NCBI GenBank assembly: GCA_036003705.1
Contig: DASYSE010000054.1
Span: 1-19,997, forward strand
DNA length: 19,997 nucleotides
Origin: CALGFH01 sp036003705
GTDB lineage: Bacteria; Actinomycetota; CALGFH01
Reading direction: 5' to 3'
Made by a program: the position numbers and the translations under genes. The notes below the pieces were generated by a model. That model was not told the origin of the DNA. It saw only the letters and a list, made by a program, of their open reading frames with translations, and did no database searches. Below are positions 1-8,027 of this stretch, piece after piece (positions within the stretch are counted from its first letter, which is position 1; each line of letters opens with the position of its first letter).

Positions 1-1857
1 GCGGCCCAGCTCACCAACGAGTTCAAGGAGCTGTTCCCCGACAACGCCGTCGAGTACTTCGTCTCCTACTACGACTACTACCAGCCCGAGGCCTACATCC
101 CCCAGACCGACACCTACATCGAGAAGGACTCCTCGATGAACGAGGAGATCGACCGGCTGCGCCACTCGGCCACCCTGTCCCTGCTGACCAGGCGGGACGT
201 GATCGTGGTGGCGTCGGTGTCGGCCATCTACGGCCTTGGCTCGCCGCAGGAGTACCGCGACCAGATGCTGAGGCTGCAGACCGGCCAGGAGTACGACCGC
301 GACGGGGTGCTGCGCAAGCTGGTCGACATCCAGTACGACCGCAACGACCTGAGCTTCGTCAGGGGCAAGTTCCGGGTCCGCGGCGACACCCTGGAGGTGT
401 TCCCGGCCTACGAGGAGCGGGCCATGCGCCTGGAGTTCTTCGGCGACGAGGTCGAGCGGATCCTGGTCATGGACCCGGTGACCGGCGAGATCGTCGGCGA
501 GCGGGACGAGCTGTTCGTGTTCCCGGCCACCCACTACGTCGCCGGCTCGGATCGGATGCGGCGGGCCATCGCCGCCATCGAGGTCGAGCTGGCGCAGCGC
601 CTCCAGGAGCTGGAGCGGGAGGGCAAGCTGCTGGAGGCGCAACGGCTGCGCATGCGCACCAACTACGACCTGGAGATGCTGCGCGAGGTCGGCTCTTGCA
701 ACGGGATCGAGAACTACTCCCGGCCAATCGACGGCCGCGCCCCCGGCACCCCGCCGTTCACCCTGCTCGACTACTTCCCCGACGACTTCGTGCTGTTCCT
801 GGACGAGTCGCACGTGTCCGTGCCGCAGGTCGGCGGCATGTACGAGGGCGACCGGAGCCGCAAGTCGACCCTGATCGAGCACGGCTTCCGGCTGCCGTCG
901 GCGGCCGACAACCGGCCGCTGCGGTTCGACGAGTTCCTGGAGCGGATCGGCCAGCGGGTGTTCGTCTCGGCCACCCCAGGCCCCTACGAGCTGCGCGAGT
1001 CGGGCACGGTGGTCGAGCAGATTATCCGTCCGACCGGCCTGGTCGACCCCGAGGTGCTGGTCCGGCCGACCAAGGGCCAGATCGACGACCTGATCCACGA
1101 GGTCCGCCAGCGGGTCGACCGTGACCAGCGGGTGCTGGTCACCACCCTGACCAAGAAGATGGCCGAGGACCTCACCGACTACCTGCTCGAGATGGGCCTG
1201 CGGGTCCGCTACCTGCACTCCGAGATCGACACCGTGCAACGCATCGAGATCCTCCGCGACCTGCGTCTCGGCGAGTTCGACACCCTGGTCGGGATCAACC
1301 TGCTGCGCGAGGGCCTCGACCTGCCCGAGGTGACGCTGGTGGCGATCCTGGACGCCGACAAGGAGGGCTTCCTGCGCTCCGAGACCTCCCTGGTCCAGAC
1401 CATCGGCCGGGCCGCCCGCAACGTCGACGGCCAGGTGATCATGTTCGCCGACCAGGTCACCCCGTCGATGCGGCGGGCCATCGAGGAGACCAACCGCCGC
1501 CGCAAGCTGCAGCTGGACTACAACGCGGCCAACGGCATCGACCCGCAGACCATCCGCAGGCGGGTCACCGACATCATCCAGGCGCTGCGGGGCGAGGAGG
1601 AGGGCACCGCCATCGGCGGCCGCGCCCGCAAGGGCCGCGCCCCCACCCCGGCCAGGGGCCGGGCCGCCCGCCGCGGCGGCGAGCCCGCCGTCAGCGGCAT
1701 GCCAAGGGCCGACTTGGAGCGCCTGATCGTCTCGCTGGAGGAGGAGATGCACGAGGCGGCCAAGGACCTCCGCTTCGAGTACGCGGCCCGCCTCCGCGAC
1801 GAGGTCGCCGACCTGCGCCGCGAGCTCCGCGGCATGGCCGAGGCAGGCGTGGGCTGA
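1..1857 (+). CDS. uvrB: UvrABC system protein B (excinuclease subunit B), 5'-truncated by window edge
   Basis: UvrB is the DNA-damage-verifying helicase-like subunit of nucleotide excision repair. UvrA loads it and it then recruits UvrC. The reading frame is open from base 1 and gives 618 residues. The N-terminal roughly 75-95 residues, including Walker A, lie outside the window. The beta-hairpin region that inserts between DNA strands is visible at window residues about 20-43 (VSYYDYYQPEAYIPQTDTY). The Walker B/DESH box is at D268-E269-S270-H271 and helicase motif VI (QTIGRAARN) begins at Q466. A basic, Ala/Gly-rich linker (about 535-565) leads into the C-terminal UVR domain (about 571-608), which contacts UvrC. 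The frame ends at TGA 1855-1857. No frame disruption is seen. Identification is secure from family motifs; only the start is missing. Confidence 0.97.
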   Translation, partial: AAQLTNEFKELFPDNAVEYFVSYYDYYQPEAYIPQTDTYIEKDSSMNEEIDRLRHSATLSLLTRRDVIVVASVSAIYGLGSPQEYRDQMLRLQTGQEYDRDGVLRKLVDIQYDRNDLSFVRGKFRVRGDTLEVFPAYEERAMRLEFFGDEVERILVMDPVTGEIVGERDELFVFPATHYVAGSDRMRRAIAAIEVELAQRLQELEREGKLLEAQRLRMRTNYDLEMLREVGSCNGIENYSRPIDGRAPGTPPFTLLDYFPDDFVLFLDESHVSVPQVGGMYEGDRSRKSTLIEHGFRLPSAADNRPLRFDEFLERIGQRVFVSATPGPYELRESGTVVEQIIRPTGLVDPEVLVRPTKGQIDDLIHEVRQRVDRDQRVLVTTLTKKMAEDLTDYLLEMGLRVRYLHSEIDTVQRIEILRDLRLGEFDTLVGINLLREGLDLPEVTLVAILDADKEGFLRSETSLVQTIGRAARNVDGQVIMFADQVTPSMRRAIEETNRRRKLQLDYNAANGIDPQTIRRRVTDIIQALRGEEEGTAIGGRARKGRAPTPARGRAARRGGEPAVSGMPRADLERLIVSLEEEMHEAAKDLRFEYAARLRDEVADLRRELRGMAEAGVG

Positions 1858-1873
1858 CCGGACGGGCCTGACC

Positions 1874-1907
1874 CCCCGGGGTCCGGGGAACCCCTCGGGA
1901 TCCCCGG
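1874..1907 (+). repeat. GC-rich palindromic repeat, copy 1 (uvrB-PBP intergenic)
   Basis: The core GGGGTCCGGGGAACCCC (1878-1894) is followed by a G-tract/C-tract pair (GGGATCCCCGG). It is preceded by CCCC, so that CCCCGGGG is also palindromic. The same 17-mer occurs in uvrC (10313-10329) and, with one change, before whiA (12662-12678). It sits 17 nt after the uvrB stop and may act as a uvrB terminator hairpin, although no T-tract follows. Confidence 0.7.
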
Positions 1908-1912
1908 TGGAC

Positions 1913-1918
1913 TAGACT
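1913..1918 (+). promoter_or_regulatory. Possible -10 element (TAGACT) for the PBP gene
   Basis: TAGACT fits the actinobacterial TANNNT -10 pattern and would start transcription near 1925, about 25 nt before the GTG. No convincing -35 is visible; the expected position falls inside repeat copy 1. The call rests on a single hexamer and is weak. Confidence 0.3.
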
Positions 1919-1939
1919 TCGCGTTCGTCCGGGAACGCT

Positions 1940-1945
1940 GGGAGG
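1940..1945 (+). promoter_or_regulatory. Ribosome binding site GGGAGG that fixes the PBP start
   Basis: GGGAGG lies 5 nt before GTG 1951. This selects that GTG, which also opens directly onto the Arg-Arg and hydrophobic signal anchor expected for a PBP. Confidence 0.7.
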
Positions 1946-1950
1946 TTGTC

Positions 1951-3840
1951 GTGCGCCGGTGGGTGATCGTCGCCGTCGCGGCCGTGGTCGTGCTGGTCGC
2001 GGCCGGCGGGGGAGCCTGGTGGCTGCTGCGGCCCCGGGCCAGGCCGGAACCGGTCGCCGCCGCCTACCTGGAGGCCTGGAGACGCAAGGACTGGCCGGCC
2101 ATGCAGGCCCAGGTGGCCGCCCCGCCGGCCGACTTCGCCGCCCGGCACACCGACATGCTGGACAAGGTGCGGGCCACCGAGGCCGGCTTCGCACCGGGGC
2201 CGGCAACCGTCACCGACGACCGGGCCGAGGTCCCGTTCCAGGCCCGGCTGCAGCTTCGGGCGCTCGGCGAGTGGCCCTACCAGGGGGTGCTGCGCCTGGT
2301 CCGGCGTGACGACCGCTGGCGGGTCGACTGGTCGCCGGCCACCCTGCATCCCGATCTGGCCCCCGGCCTGCGCTTCCAGCGGACCAGGACCTGGCCGCAG
2401 CGGGCGCCGGTGCTGGCCGCCGACGGCTCGGAGCTGGCCGGGCCCGGGCCGGTGGTGACGGTCAGCGTCGTCGGCGAGCGGGTCAAGGACCCGGCCGCGG
2501 TCGCCAAGGCGCTGGTGACCTACGTCGACGTCTCCCGCGAGGTGGCCGGCAAGGCCCTGGCCGACGCCGAGCGCCGGCCGAAGCAGCTGGTGCCGGTGGC
2601 CGTCCTCGCCGAGGCGGACTACCAGGCGGTCAGGGAGCACATCCACCCGGTGCCGGGCCTGTCGTTCCAGGAGGGCGTCGCCCGGGAGACCAAGGGCCCG
2701 GCATCGGCGCGGATGCTGATCGGCTCGGTCGATCCGGTGACCGCCGACGACCTCAAACGGCTCGGCACCCCCTACCAGACCGGCGACCTCACCGGCCACG
2801 GCAACGGCCTCGAGGCGGCGTTCGAGCGCCAGCTCGCCGGCTCCCCGTCCGGCGAGGTCCGCCTGGTCGACAAGGACGGCGCCGAGGCCAAGGTCCTGCA
2901 CCGGTTCGCCGGGGAGGACGGCAAGGCGGTCCAGACCACCCTCGATCCCGAGCTGCAGCGGGCCGGCGAGCTGGCCCTGGCGTCGGTGGGCAAGCCGGCC
3001 GCCCTGGTCGCCGTGAAGCCGTCCAGCGGGGAGCTGCTGGCGGTGGTCAACACCCCGTTCAACGGCTACAACCGGGCGCTGCTGGGCCGCTACCCGCCCG
3101 GTTCGACCTTCAAGGTCGTCACCGCCGGGGCGCTGCTGTCCAGCGGGCTGCGCCCCGCCGACCCGGTCGACTGCCCCAAGGAGGCGAGCATCGGTGGTCG
3201 CAGGTTCGGCAACTTCGAGGATGAGGTGCTCGGCCGGATCCCGTTCTCCAGCGCCTTCGCCCACTCCTGCAACACCGCCTTCGTGCAGCAGGCCATCAGG
3301 CGCCTGGACGGCGACGAGCTGGTCGCGGCGGCCGGCCGCTTCGGCTTCGGGGTCGAGCCGGCCCCAGGCATCCCGGCCGTGACCAGCCGGGTGCCGCCGC
3401 CGTCGGACCAGGCCGACCTGGCCGCCGAGGCGTTCGGCCAGGGGCGGGTGACGGCCAGTCCCCTGCAGATGGCCATGGTCGCGGCCACGGTGGTCGAGGG
3501 CCGCTGGCGCCAGCCCCGGCTGGTCACCGCCGGCGCCGAGACCGAGGGCGGGGGCGGGGGCGGGGAGGCGCCCGACCCGCTCGACCGGCAGGTTGCCGGC
3601 ACCCTGCGCACCCTGATGCGCCAGGTCGTCACCGAAGGGACCGCCGCCCCGGCCAGGCTGCCCGGCAAGGTCGGCGGCAAGACCGGCACGGCCGAGTTCG
3701 GCACCGGCGACCCCCTGCCCACCCACGCCTGGTTCATCGGCTTCCGCGGCGACCTGGCCTTCGCGGTGGTGGTCGAGGGCGGCGGCGTCGGCGGCCGGGT
3801 CGCCGCCCCGGTCGCCGCCCGGTTCCTGCGCGGCCTGTAG
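1951..3840 (+). CDS. Penicillin-binding transpeptidase with MecA_N/NTF2-like domain
   Basis: This is a 629-residue class B-type penicillin-binding protein that cross-links peptidoglycan outside the membrane. An N-terminal signal anchor (about residues 4-27, MRRWVIVAVAAVVVLVAAGG) is followed by an NTF2-like MecA_N domain (about 33-140) and a PBP dimer-type region (about 150-300). The transpeptidase domain follows (about 335-625). All three catalytic motifs are intact: S385-T-F-K388, S439-C-N441 and K577-T-G579. The arrangement matches actinobacterial PBP lipoprotein/PbpA-like proteins and PBP2a-type architecture, but no lipobox cysteine is visible, so membrane anchoring is by the TM helix. A run of six glycines (about residues 533-538) is encoded by a G-quadruplex-like tract. 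The gene faces a convergent operon and has its own GTG start and RBS. The family is certain; the exact orthologue name is not. Confidence 0.93.
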   Translation: MRRWVIVAVAAVVVLVAAGGGAWWLLRPRARPEPVAAAYLEAWRRKDWPAMQAQVAAPPADFAARHTDMLDKVRATEAGFAPGPATVTDDRAEVPFQARLQLRALGEWPYQGVLRLVRRDDRWRVDWSPATLHPDLAPGLRFQRTRTWPQRAPVLAADGSELAGPGPVVTVSVVGERVKDPAAVAKALVTYVDVSREVAGKALADAERRPKQLVPVAVLAEADYQAVREHIHPVPGLSFQEGVARETKGPASARMLIGSVDPVTADDLKRLGTPYQTGDLTGHGNGLEAAFERQLAGSPSGEVRLVDKDGAEAKVLHRFAGEDGKAVQTTLDPELQRAGELALASVGKPAALVAVKPSSGELLAVVNTPFNGYNRALLGRYPPGSTFKVVTAGALLSSGLRPADPVDCPKEASIGGRRFGNFEDEVLGRIPFSSAFAHSCNTAFVQQAIRRLDGDELVAAAGRFGFGVEPAPGIPAVTSRVPPPSDQADLAAEAFGQGRVTASPLQMAMVAATVVEGRWRQPRLVTAGAETEGGGGGGEAPDPLDRQVAGTLRTLMRQVVTEGTAAPARLPGKVGGKTGTAEFGTGDPLPTHAWFIGFRGDLAFAVVVEGGGVGGRVAAPVAARFLRGL

Positions 3841-3891
3841 CCAGGCCCCGGCCGGCGTGACGGGGTGACGAGGTCACCCGCAGGGCCCTGG
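3841..3891. terminator. Bidirectional hairpin terminator between convergent genes
   Basis: The PBP gene ends at 3840 and the minus-strand lipoprotein gene at 3921. The space between contains a perfect 7-bp stem GGGTGAC-GAG-GTCACCC (3863-3879). It is nested in an outer interrupted stem CCAGG CCC (3841-3848) / GGG C CCTGG (3883-3891). There is no T-tract, as is common in very GC-rich actinobacteria. The convergent position makes a shared terminator the simplest reading. Confidence 0.6.
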
Positions 3892-3920
3892 GTAGGAGCC
3901 GCCGCGGCGACGCCGACCCT

Positions 3921-4328
3921 TCAGCCGCCCACCTGGTCCACGCTGACGTCGCAGGCGCTGGCCAGGCGCCTGGCGGCCGCCTCGACGTCGGCGAGGGCCT
4001 TCCGGGCGTCGGCCGCCTTGGCATTGCCGGCGGCGTCGGCGAGCTGCCGGACCCGGTCCCGCAGGGCCTCGCCGGCCTGCTTGACCTCGGCGTCGTCGAC
4101 CTCCCGGAGCCGCTGGTCGAGCCTCTGGGCGGCCTGCTCGGCCTCGGCCGGGGCCTGGCGGACGTCGCTCCAGTCGATCCCGGTCAGCTCCCCGACCAGA
4201 GCGGCGCAATCGGCCGTCTTGTCGACGCCCTGGCCGACCTGCTGGGCTGCGTCGCAGCCGGCCAGGACGGGCATGGCCAGGACCAGGGCGATGGTGGCGG
4301 CCTCGATGCCGCGGCGGGCCCAGGTCAC
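3921..4328 (-). CDS. Small hypothetical lipoprotein with Ala-rich helical domain
   Basis: This 135-residue protein starts at GTG (complement of 4326-4328). That codon overlaps the TGA of the upstream hydrolase gene as GTGA, so translation is probably coupled. A signal peptide (VTWARRGIEAATIALVLAMP) ends in a lipobox L22-A23-G24-C25, predicting export and lipid attachment at Cys25. The mature part is rich in Ala, Glu, Gln, Arg and Asp with heptad-like spacing, suggesting helical or coiled-coil structure, and contains two further cysteines (after KTAD and RLASA). I do not recognise the family and assign no function. A longer open frame upstream to 5012 is a shadow of the hydrolase gene. Lipoprotein status is well supported; role unknown. 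Confidence 0.8.
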   Translation of the reverse strand: MTWARRGIEAATIALVLAMPVLAGCDAAQQVGQGVDKTADCAALVGELTGIDWSDVRQAPAEAEQAAQRLDQRLREVDDAEVKQAGEALRDRVRQLADAAGNAKAADARKALADVEAAARRLASACDVSVDQVGG

Positions 4329-4981
4329 CAGCCCCTCGCCTTCCACTCGTCGAGCTGGGGGAGCTCCCGCTCGACCAGGCTGTCGTCGCCGTGGCCGGGG
4401 GAGATGCGCGTCTCGCCGGGCTGCGACAGCAGGTGCCGCTCGGCCGACCGGATCGCCTCGGCGAAGGCGTCGGGGCCCTCGGTCCTGCCGACCCCGCCCG
4501 GGAACAGGGCATCGCCGGTCAGGACCTGGCTGGACGGCAGCTTGAAGGAGATGCTGCCCTCGGTGTGGCCGGGGGTGTGCAGCACGGTGATCGCATGGCG
4601 GCCGACGGTGACGGTGTCGCCGTGCTCCAGCACCCGGTCGGGGGTGACCCCGACCTGGTCGGCGATGGCGTCGGCGTCGGCCGGGTGGGCGCCGTTCCAG
4701 ACGTCGTTGGCCTTGAGCACCGCGGCCAGGGCCTGGATGTGGTCGGGGTGGCGGTGGGTGGTGACGATCCCGACCAGGCCGGCCCCGCGCAGCAGCTCCA
4801 GCAGCCGCTCGGCCTCGTTGGCCGCGTCGACCAGCAGGGCGTCGTTGGTCTCCGGGTCGCGCAGCAGGTAGGCGTTGTTCTCGTAGGGCCCGACGTGGAG
4901 CTTGGTCACCTCGAGCGGGCCGCCGGGGTAGCGGTGCGGCCGCCCGCCCCGCTCGACGTGGGCTGGGTCGAACTCGGTCAT
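4325..4981 (-). CDS. MBL-fold metallo-hydrolase (glyoxalase II-like)
   Basis: This 218-residue cytoplasmic metallo-beta-lactamase-fold hydrolase shows the dinuclear metal-site ligands in order: H76-R-H78-P-D80-H81, H139 (TPGHTEGS), D157 (LTGDALFPGG) and H197 (SPGHGDD). The pattern is typical of glyoxalase II-like hydrolases that act on thioesters such as S-acyl thiols. The substrate cannot be read from sequence. The start is ATG at 4979-4981 with GGGAGG (complement of 4987-4992) 5 nt upstream. It is divergent from uvrA and shares a roughly 100-nt control region. An MBL gene next to uvrA is also known in Mycobacterium tuberculosis (Rv1637c beside Rv1638), which supports a conserved neighbourhood. 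It is the first gene of a two-gene operon with the lipoprotein. Confidence 0.92.
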   Translation of the reverse strand: MTEFDPAHVERGGRPHRYPGGPLEVTKLHVGPYENNAYLLRDPETNDALLVDAANEAERLLELLRGAGLVGIVTTHRHPDHIQALAAVLKANDVWNGAHPADADAIADQVGVTPDRVLEHGDTVTVGRHAITVLHTPGHTEGSISFKLPSSQVLTGDALFPGGVGRTEGPDAFAEAIRSAERHLLSQPGETRISPGHGDDSLVERELPQLDEWKARGW

Positions 4982-4996
4982 CGGCGCCTCCCGTGG

Positions 4997-5045
4997 AATG
5001 TCGGACGGGCAAGGGACATTGTTGTCACAGGCGTCCTTACAATGT
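4997..5045. promoter_or_regulatory. Divergent MBL/uvrA control region with inverted repeats and damage-promoter-like element
   Basis: A 7-bp inverted repeat ACATTGT (5016-5022) / ACAATGT (5039-5045) has a 16-nt spacer. A related half-site AATGTC lies at 4997-5002. TACAAT (5038-5043) is a good -10 for uvrA. Upstream of it, TTGTCACAG (5022-5030) resembles the RecA-independent damage-inducible promoter consensus TTGTCRGTG-N8-TANNNT, with 7 of 9 matches but a 7-nt spacer. Regulation by DNA damage is inference. Confidence 0.45.
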
Positions 5046-5073
5046 GGAGGCCAGTGGAGCTTCCCCCCGAACC

Positions 5074-5082
5074 GAGGAAGGG
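5074..5082 (+). promoter_or_regulatory. Strong ribosome binding site supporting a CTG start for uvrA
   Basis: GAGGAAGGG lies just before CTG 5086-5088. The AGGA core (5075-5078) is 7 nt from the CTG. No other start-like codon in the uvrA frame is near an RBS. Confidence 0.55.
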
Positions 5083-5085
5083 AAC

Positions 5086-8019
5086 CTGAGCGTCACCGAC
5101 CGCCTCGTCATCCGGGGCGCACGAGAGCACAACCTCAAGAACGTCCACCTCGACCTGCCCCGCAACGCGCTGATCGTGTTCACGGGGCTGTCCGGGTCGG
5201 GCAAGTCCTCGCTCGCCTTCGACACCATCTACGCCGAAGGCCAGCGCCGCTATGTCGAGTCGCTGTCGGCCTACGCCCGCCAGTTCCTCGGCCTGATGGA
5301 GAAGCCCGACGTCGACTTCATCGAGGGCCTGTCGCCGGCCATCTCCATCGACCAGAAGTCGACCTCCAAGAACCCCCGCTCCACCGTCGGCACCATCACC
5401 GAGGTCTACGACTACCTGCGGCTGCTGTACGCCCGCATCGGCCAGCCCCATTGCCCCAGGTGCGGCCGGCCGATCTCCCGCCAGACCCCCGACCAGATCG
5501 TCGACCAGATCCTGGAGCTGCCCAACGGCACCCGCTTCCAGCTGCTGGCCCCGGTGGTCAGGGGCCGCAAGGGCGAGTACGAGGCGCTGCTGCGCAGCTT
5601 CTCGGCCAAGGGCTTCGCCAGGGCCAGGGTCGACGGGGAGGTCCGCGACCTGTCGGAGCCGATCCGGCTGGCCAAGACCTACAAGCACGACATCGAGATC
5701 GTGGTCGACCGGCTGGTCGCCCGCGGCCCCGAGGCCGACGAGAAGGCCCGGCGCCGGCTGGCCGACTCGGTCGAGACGGCCGTCGGCCTCTCCGAGGGGC
5801 TGGTCCTGGTCGAGCTGGTCGACGAGCGACGGGATCTCCAGTTCTCGACCCACCTGGCCTGCCTGTACGACAACCTGTCGTTCGAGGAGCTGGCCCCGAG
5901 GAACTTCTCGTTCAACGCCCCCTACGGCGCCTGCCCCGACTGCACCGGCCTCGGGGTCAAGCAGGAGGTCGACCCGGAGCTGGTCGTCCCCAACCCTGGC
6001 CTGCCCGTCACCGGCGGGGCGATCCAGCCCTGGCAGGGCACTCGCGGGTCCAGCGAGTACTTCGACCGCCTGCTGGCCGCGGTGGCCGATTCGGCGGGGT
6101 TCGAACCCGACAGCCCGTGGGAGCGGCTCACCGACGAGCAGCGGCGGGTGGTGCTCTACGGGGCCGGCGAGCAGGTCTACGTCCGCTACAAGAACCGCTA
6201 CGGCCGCACCCGCGCCTACCACACCACCTTCGAGGGGGTCGTCCCCTACCTGAACCGCCGCCACGCCGAGGCCGAGTCCGACAGCGTCCGCGAGCGGGTC
6301 GAGTCGTACATGCGCGAGGTGCCCTGCCCGACCTGCAAGGGCACCCGCCTGCGGCCCGAGAGCCTGGCCGTGACCGTCGCCGGCCGCAACATCGCCGAGG
6401 TCGCGGCCATGTCGGTGGGGGAGGCGGCCGCCTTCTTCACCGGCCTGGAGCTGTCGGACCGCGACGCCTTCATCGCCGCCAGGGTCCTCAAGGAGATCAA
6501 CGCCCGGCTGGGGTTCCTGCTCGACGTCGGCCTGGACTACCTGAGCATCGACCGGGCGTCGGCCACCCTGGCCGGCGGCGAGGCCCAGCGGATCCGGCTG
6601 GCCACCCAGATCGGGTCGGGGCTGACCGGGGTGCTCTACGTGCTCGACGAGCCGTCCATCGGCCTGCACCAGCGTGACAACCACCGGCTGATCGAGACCC
6701 TGGTCCGGCTGCGCGATCTCGGCAACACCCTGATCGTGGTCGAGCACGACGAGGCCACCATCCGCGTCGCCGACTACCTGGTCGACATCGGCCCGGGCGC
6801 CGGCGAGCACGGCGGCCAGATCGTGGCCGAGGGCGGCCTTCCCGACCTTGAGCGGGTCAAGGCCTCCCTGACCGGCCAGTACATGGCCGGGAAACGGACG
6901 ATCGCGGTGCCGGCGAGCCGCCGCCGGCCGGGGGAGCGCTGGCTGGAGCTGGCCGGGGTGCGCGAGCACAACCTCAAGGACGTCACCGTCCGCTTCCCCC
7001 TCGGGGTGTTCACCTGCGTCACCGGGGTGTCCGGGTCGGGCAAGTCGACCCTGGTCAACGACGTGCTGCTGAAGGCGCTGATGCAGGCCGTGTACCGGTC
7101 GCGGACCTCGCCGGGCCGCTACCGCTCGCTGTCCGGGTCCGACCAGCTGGACAAGGTCATCGACGTCGACCAGTCCCCGATCGGCCGCACCCCACGCTCC
7201 AACCCGGCCACCTACACCGGCGTGTTCGACCACGTCCGGCGCCTGTTCGCCACCACCAACGAGGCCAAGGTCCGCGGCTACCAGCCTGGCCGCTTCTCGT
7301 TCAACGTGCGCGGCGGCCGCTGCGAGGCCTGCGCCGGCGACGGCACGATCAAGATCGACATGCAGTTCCTGCCCGACATCTACGTCCCCTGCGAGGTCTG
7401 CAAGGGCAAGCGCTACAACCGCGAGACCCTCGAGGTCCACTACAAGGGGCACACCGTCGCCGACGTGCTCGACATGTCGGTCGAGGAGGCGCTCGGCCTG
7501 TTCGCCAACATCCCGCCGATCGCCCGCCACCTGGTCACCCTGAACGACGTCGGCCTCGGCTACATCAAGCTCGGCCAGCCGGCCCCGACCCTGTCCGGCG
7601 GCGAGGCCCAGCGGGTCAAGCTGGCCAGCGAGCTGGCCAAGCGGGCCACCGGCCGCACCCTGTACGTGCTGGACGAGCCGACCACCGGCCTCCACTTCGA
7701 GGACGTCAGCAAGCTGCTCGGCGTGCTGCACCGGCTGGTCGACTCGGGCAACTCGGTGATCGTGATCGAGCACAACCTCGACGTGGTCAAGACCGCCGAC
7801 TGGGTCGTCGACCTCGGCCCCGAGGGCGGCCACCGAGGCGGGCAGATCGTCGCCCAGGGCGCCCCCGAGCGGGTCGCCCGCAGCGCCGGCTCCTACACCG
7901 GCCAGTTCCTCGCCGGGTCGCTCGGCCTGGAGCCGGTCCCGTTCGCCGACCCACCGGCCGCCAACGGCGCGGCCAGGAAGCGGCCGCGCCGGGCCGCCAA
8001 GGCGGCCAAGGCCGGCTAG
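5086..8019 (+). CDS. uvrA: UvrABC system protein A (excinuclease subunit A), probable CTG start
   Basis: UvrA is the dimeric ABC-type ATPase that finds bulky DNA lesions and hands them to UvrB. It has 977 residues from the CTG, within the usual UvrA length. Counting from CTG 5086, the first Walker A is G34-L-S-G-S-G-K40-S and the first ABC signature is LAGGEAQ (495-501). The second Walker A is G647-V-S-G-S-G-K653-S and the second signature LSGGEAQ (836-842). Zinc-binding Cys pairs are visible at C283/C286 with C414/C417, and at C746/C749 with C769/C772. The C-terminus ends in a Lys/Arg/Ala-rich tail. Homology begins at SVTDRLVIRGAREHN, immediately after the CTG. Upstream in-frame ATG 4993 and GTG 5044 lack an RBS and lie at or before the predicted transcription start. 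The next downstream ATG would remove Walker A. Identification is certain; the start is inferred. Confidence 0.96.
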   Translation: MSVTDRLVIRGAREHNLKNVHLDLPRNALIVFTGLSGSGKSSLAFDTIYAEGQRRYVESLSAYARQFLGLMEKPDVDFIEGLSPAISIDQKSTSKNPRSTVGTITEVYDYLRLLYARIGQPHCPRCGRPISRQTPDQIVDQILELPNGTRFQLLAPVVRGRKGEYEALLRSFSAKGFARARVDGEVRDLSEPIRLAKTYKHDIEIVVDRLVARGPEADEKARRRLADSVETAVGLSEGLVLVELVDERRDLQFSTHLACLYDNLSFEELAPRNFSFNAPYGACPDCTGLGVKQEVDPELVVPNPGLPVTGGAIQPWQGTRGSSEYFDRLLAAVADSAGFEPDSPWERLTDEQRRVVLYGAGEQVYVRYKNRYGRTRAYHTTFEGVVPYLNRRHAEAESDSVRERVESYMREVPCPTCKGTRLRPESLAVTVAGRNIAEVAAMSVGEAAAFFTGLELSDRDAFIAARVLKEINARLGFLLDVGLDYLSIDRASATLAGGEAQRIRLATQIGSGLTGVLYVLDEPSIGLHQRDNHRLIETLVRLRDLGNTLIVVEHDEATIRVADYLVDIGPGAGEHGGQIVAEGGLPDLERVKASLTGQYMAGKRTIAVPASRRRPGERWLELAGVREHNLKDVTVRFPLGVFTCVTGVSGSGKSTLVNDVLLKALMQAVYRSRTSPGRYRSLSGSDQLDKVIDVDQSPIGRTPRSNPATYTGVFDHVRRLFATTNEAKVRGYQPGRFSFNVRGGRCEACAGDGTIKIDMQFLPDIYVPCEVCKGKRYNRETLEVHYKGHTVADVLDMSVEEALGLFANIPPIARHLVTLNDVGLGYIKLGQPAPTLSGGEAQRVKLASELAKRATGRTLYVLDEPTTGLHFEDVSKLLGVLHRLVDSGNSVIVIEHNLDVVKTADWVVDLGPEGGHRGGQIVAQGAPERVARSAGSYTGQFLAGSLGLEPVPFADPPAANGAARKRPRRAAKAAKAG

Positions 8020-8027
8020 GGCACCGG

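Noticed and set aside
1912..3726. 604-codon open frame on the minus strand opposite the PBP gene
   Set aside because: It is a by-product of G/C third positions. Its translation has no domain pattern, while the plus frame has all PBP motifs.
3921..5012. Lipoprotein frame extended upstream to 5012 (363 codons)
   Set aside because: The extension is Arg/Pro-rich and antiparallel in frame to the well-supported MBL gene. The GTG at 4328 opens a proper signal peptide.
4993..5085. uvrA start at ATG 4993 or GTG 5044
   Set aside because: Neither has an RBS, both lie at or upstream of the predicted transcription start, and the extra residues do not resemble UvrA.
4978..7833. 951-codon open frame opposite uvrA
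   Set aside because: Low-complexity Gly/Asp/Val/Leu-rich antisense shadow of uvrA; no recognisable family.
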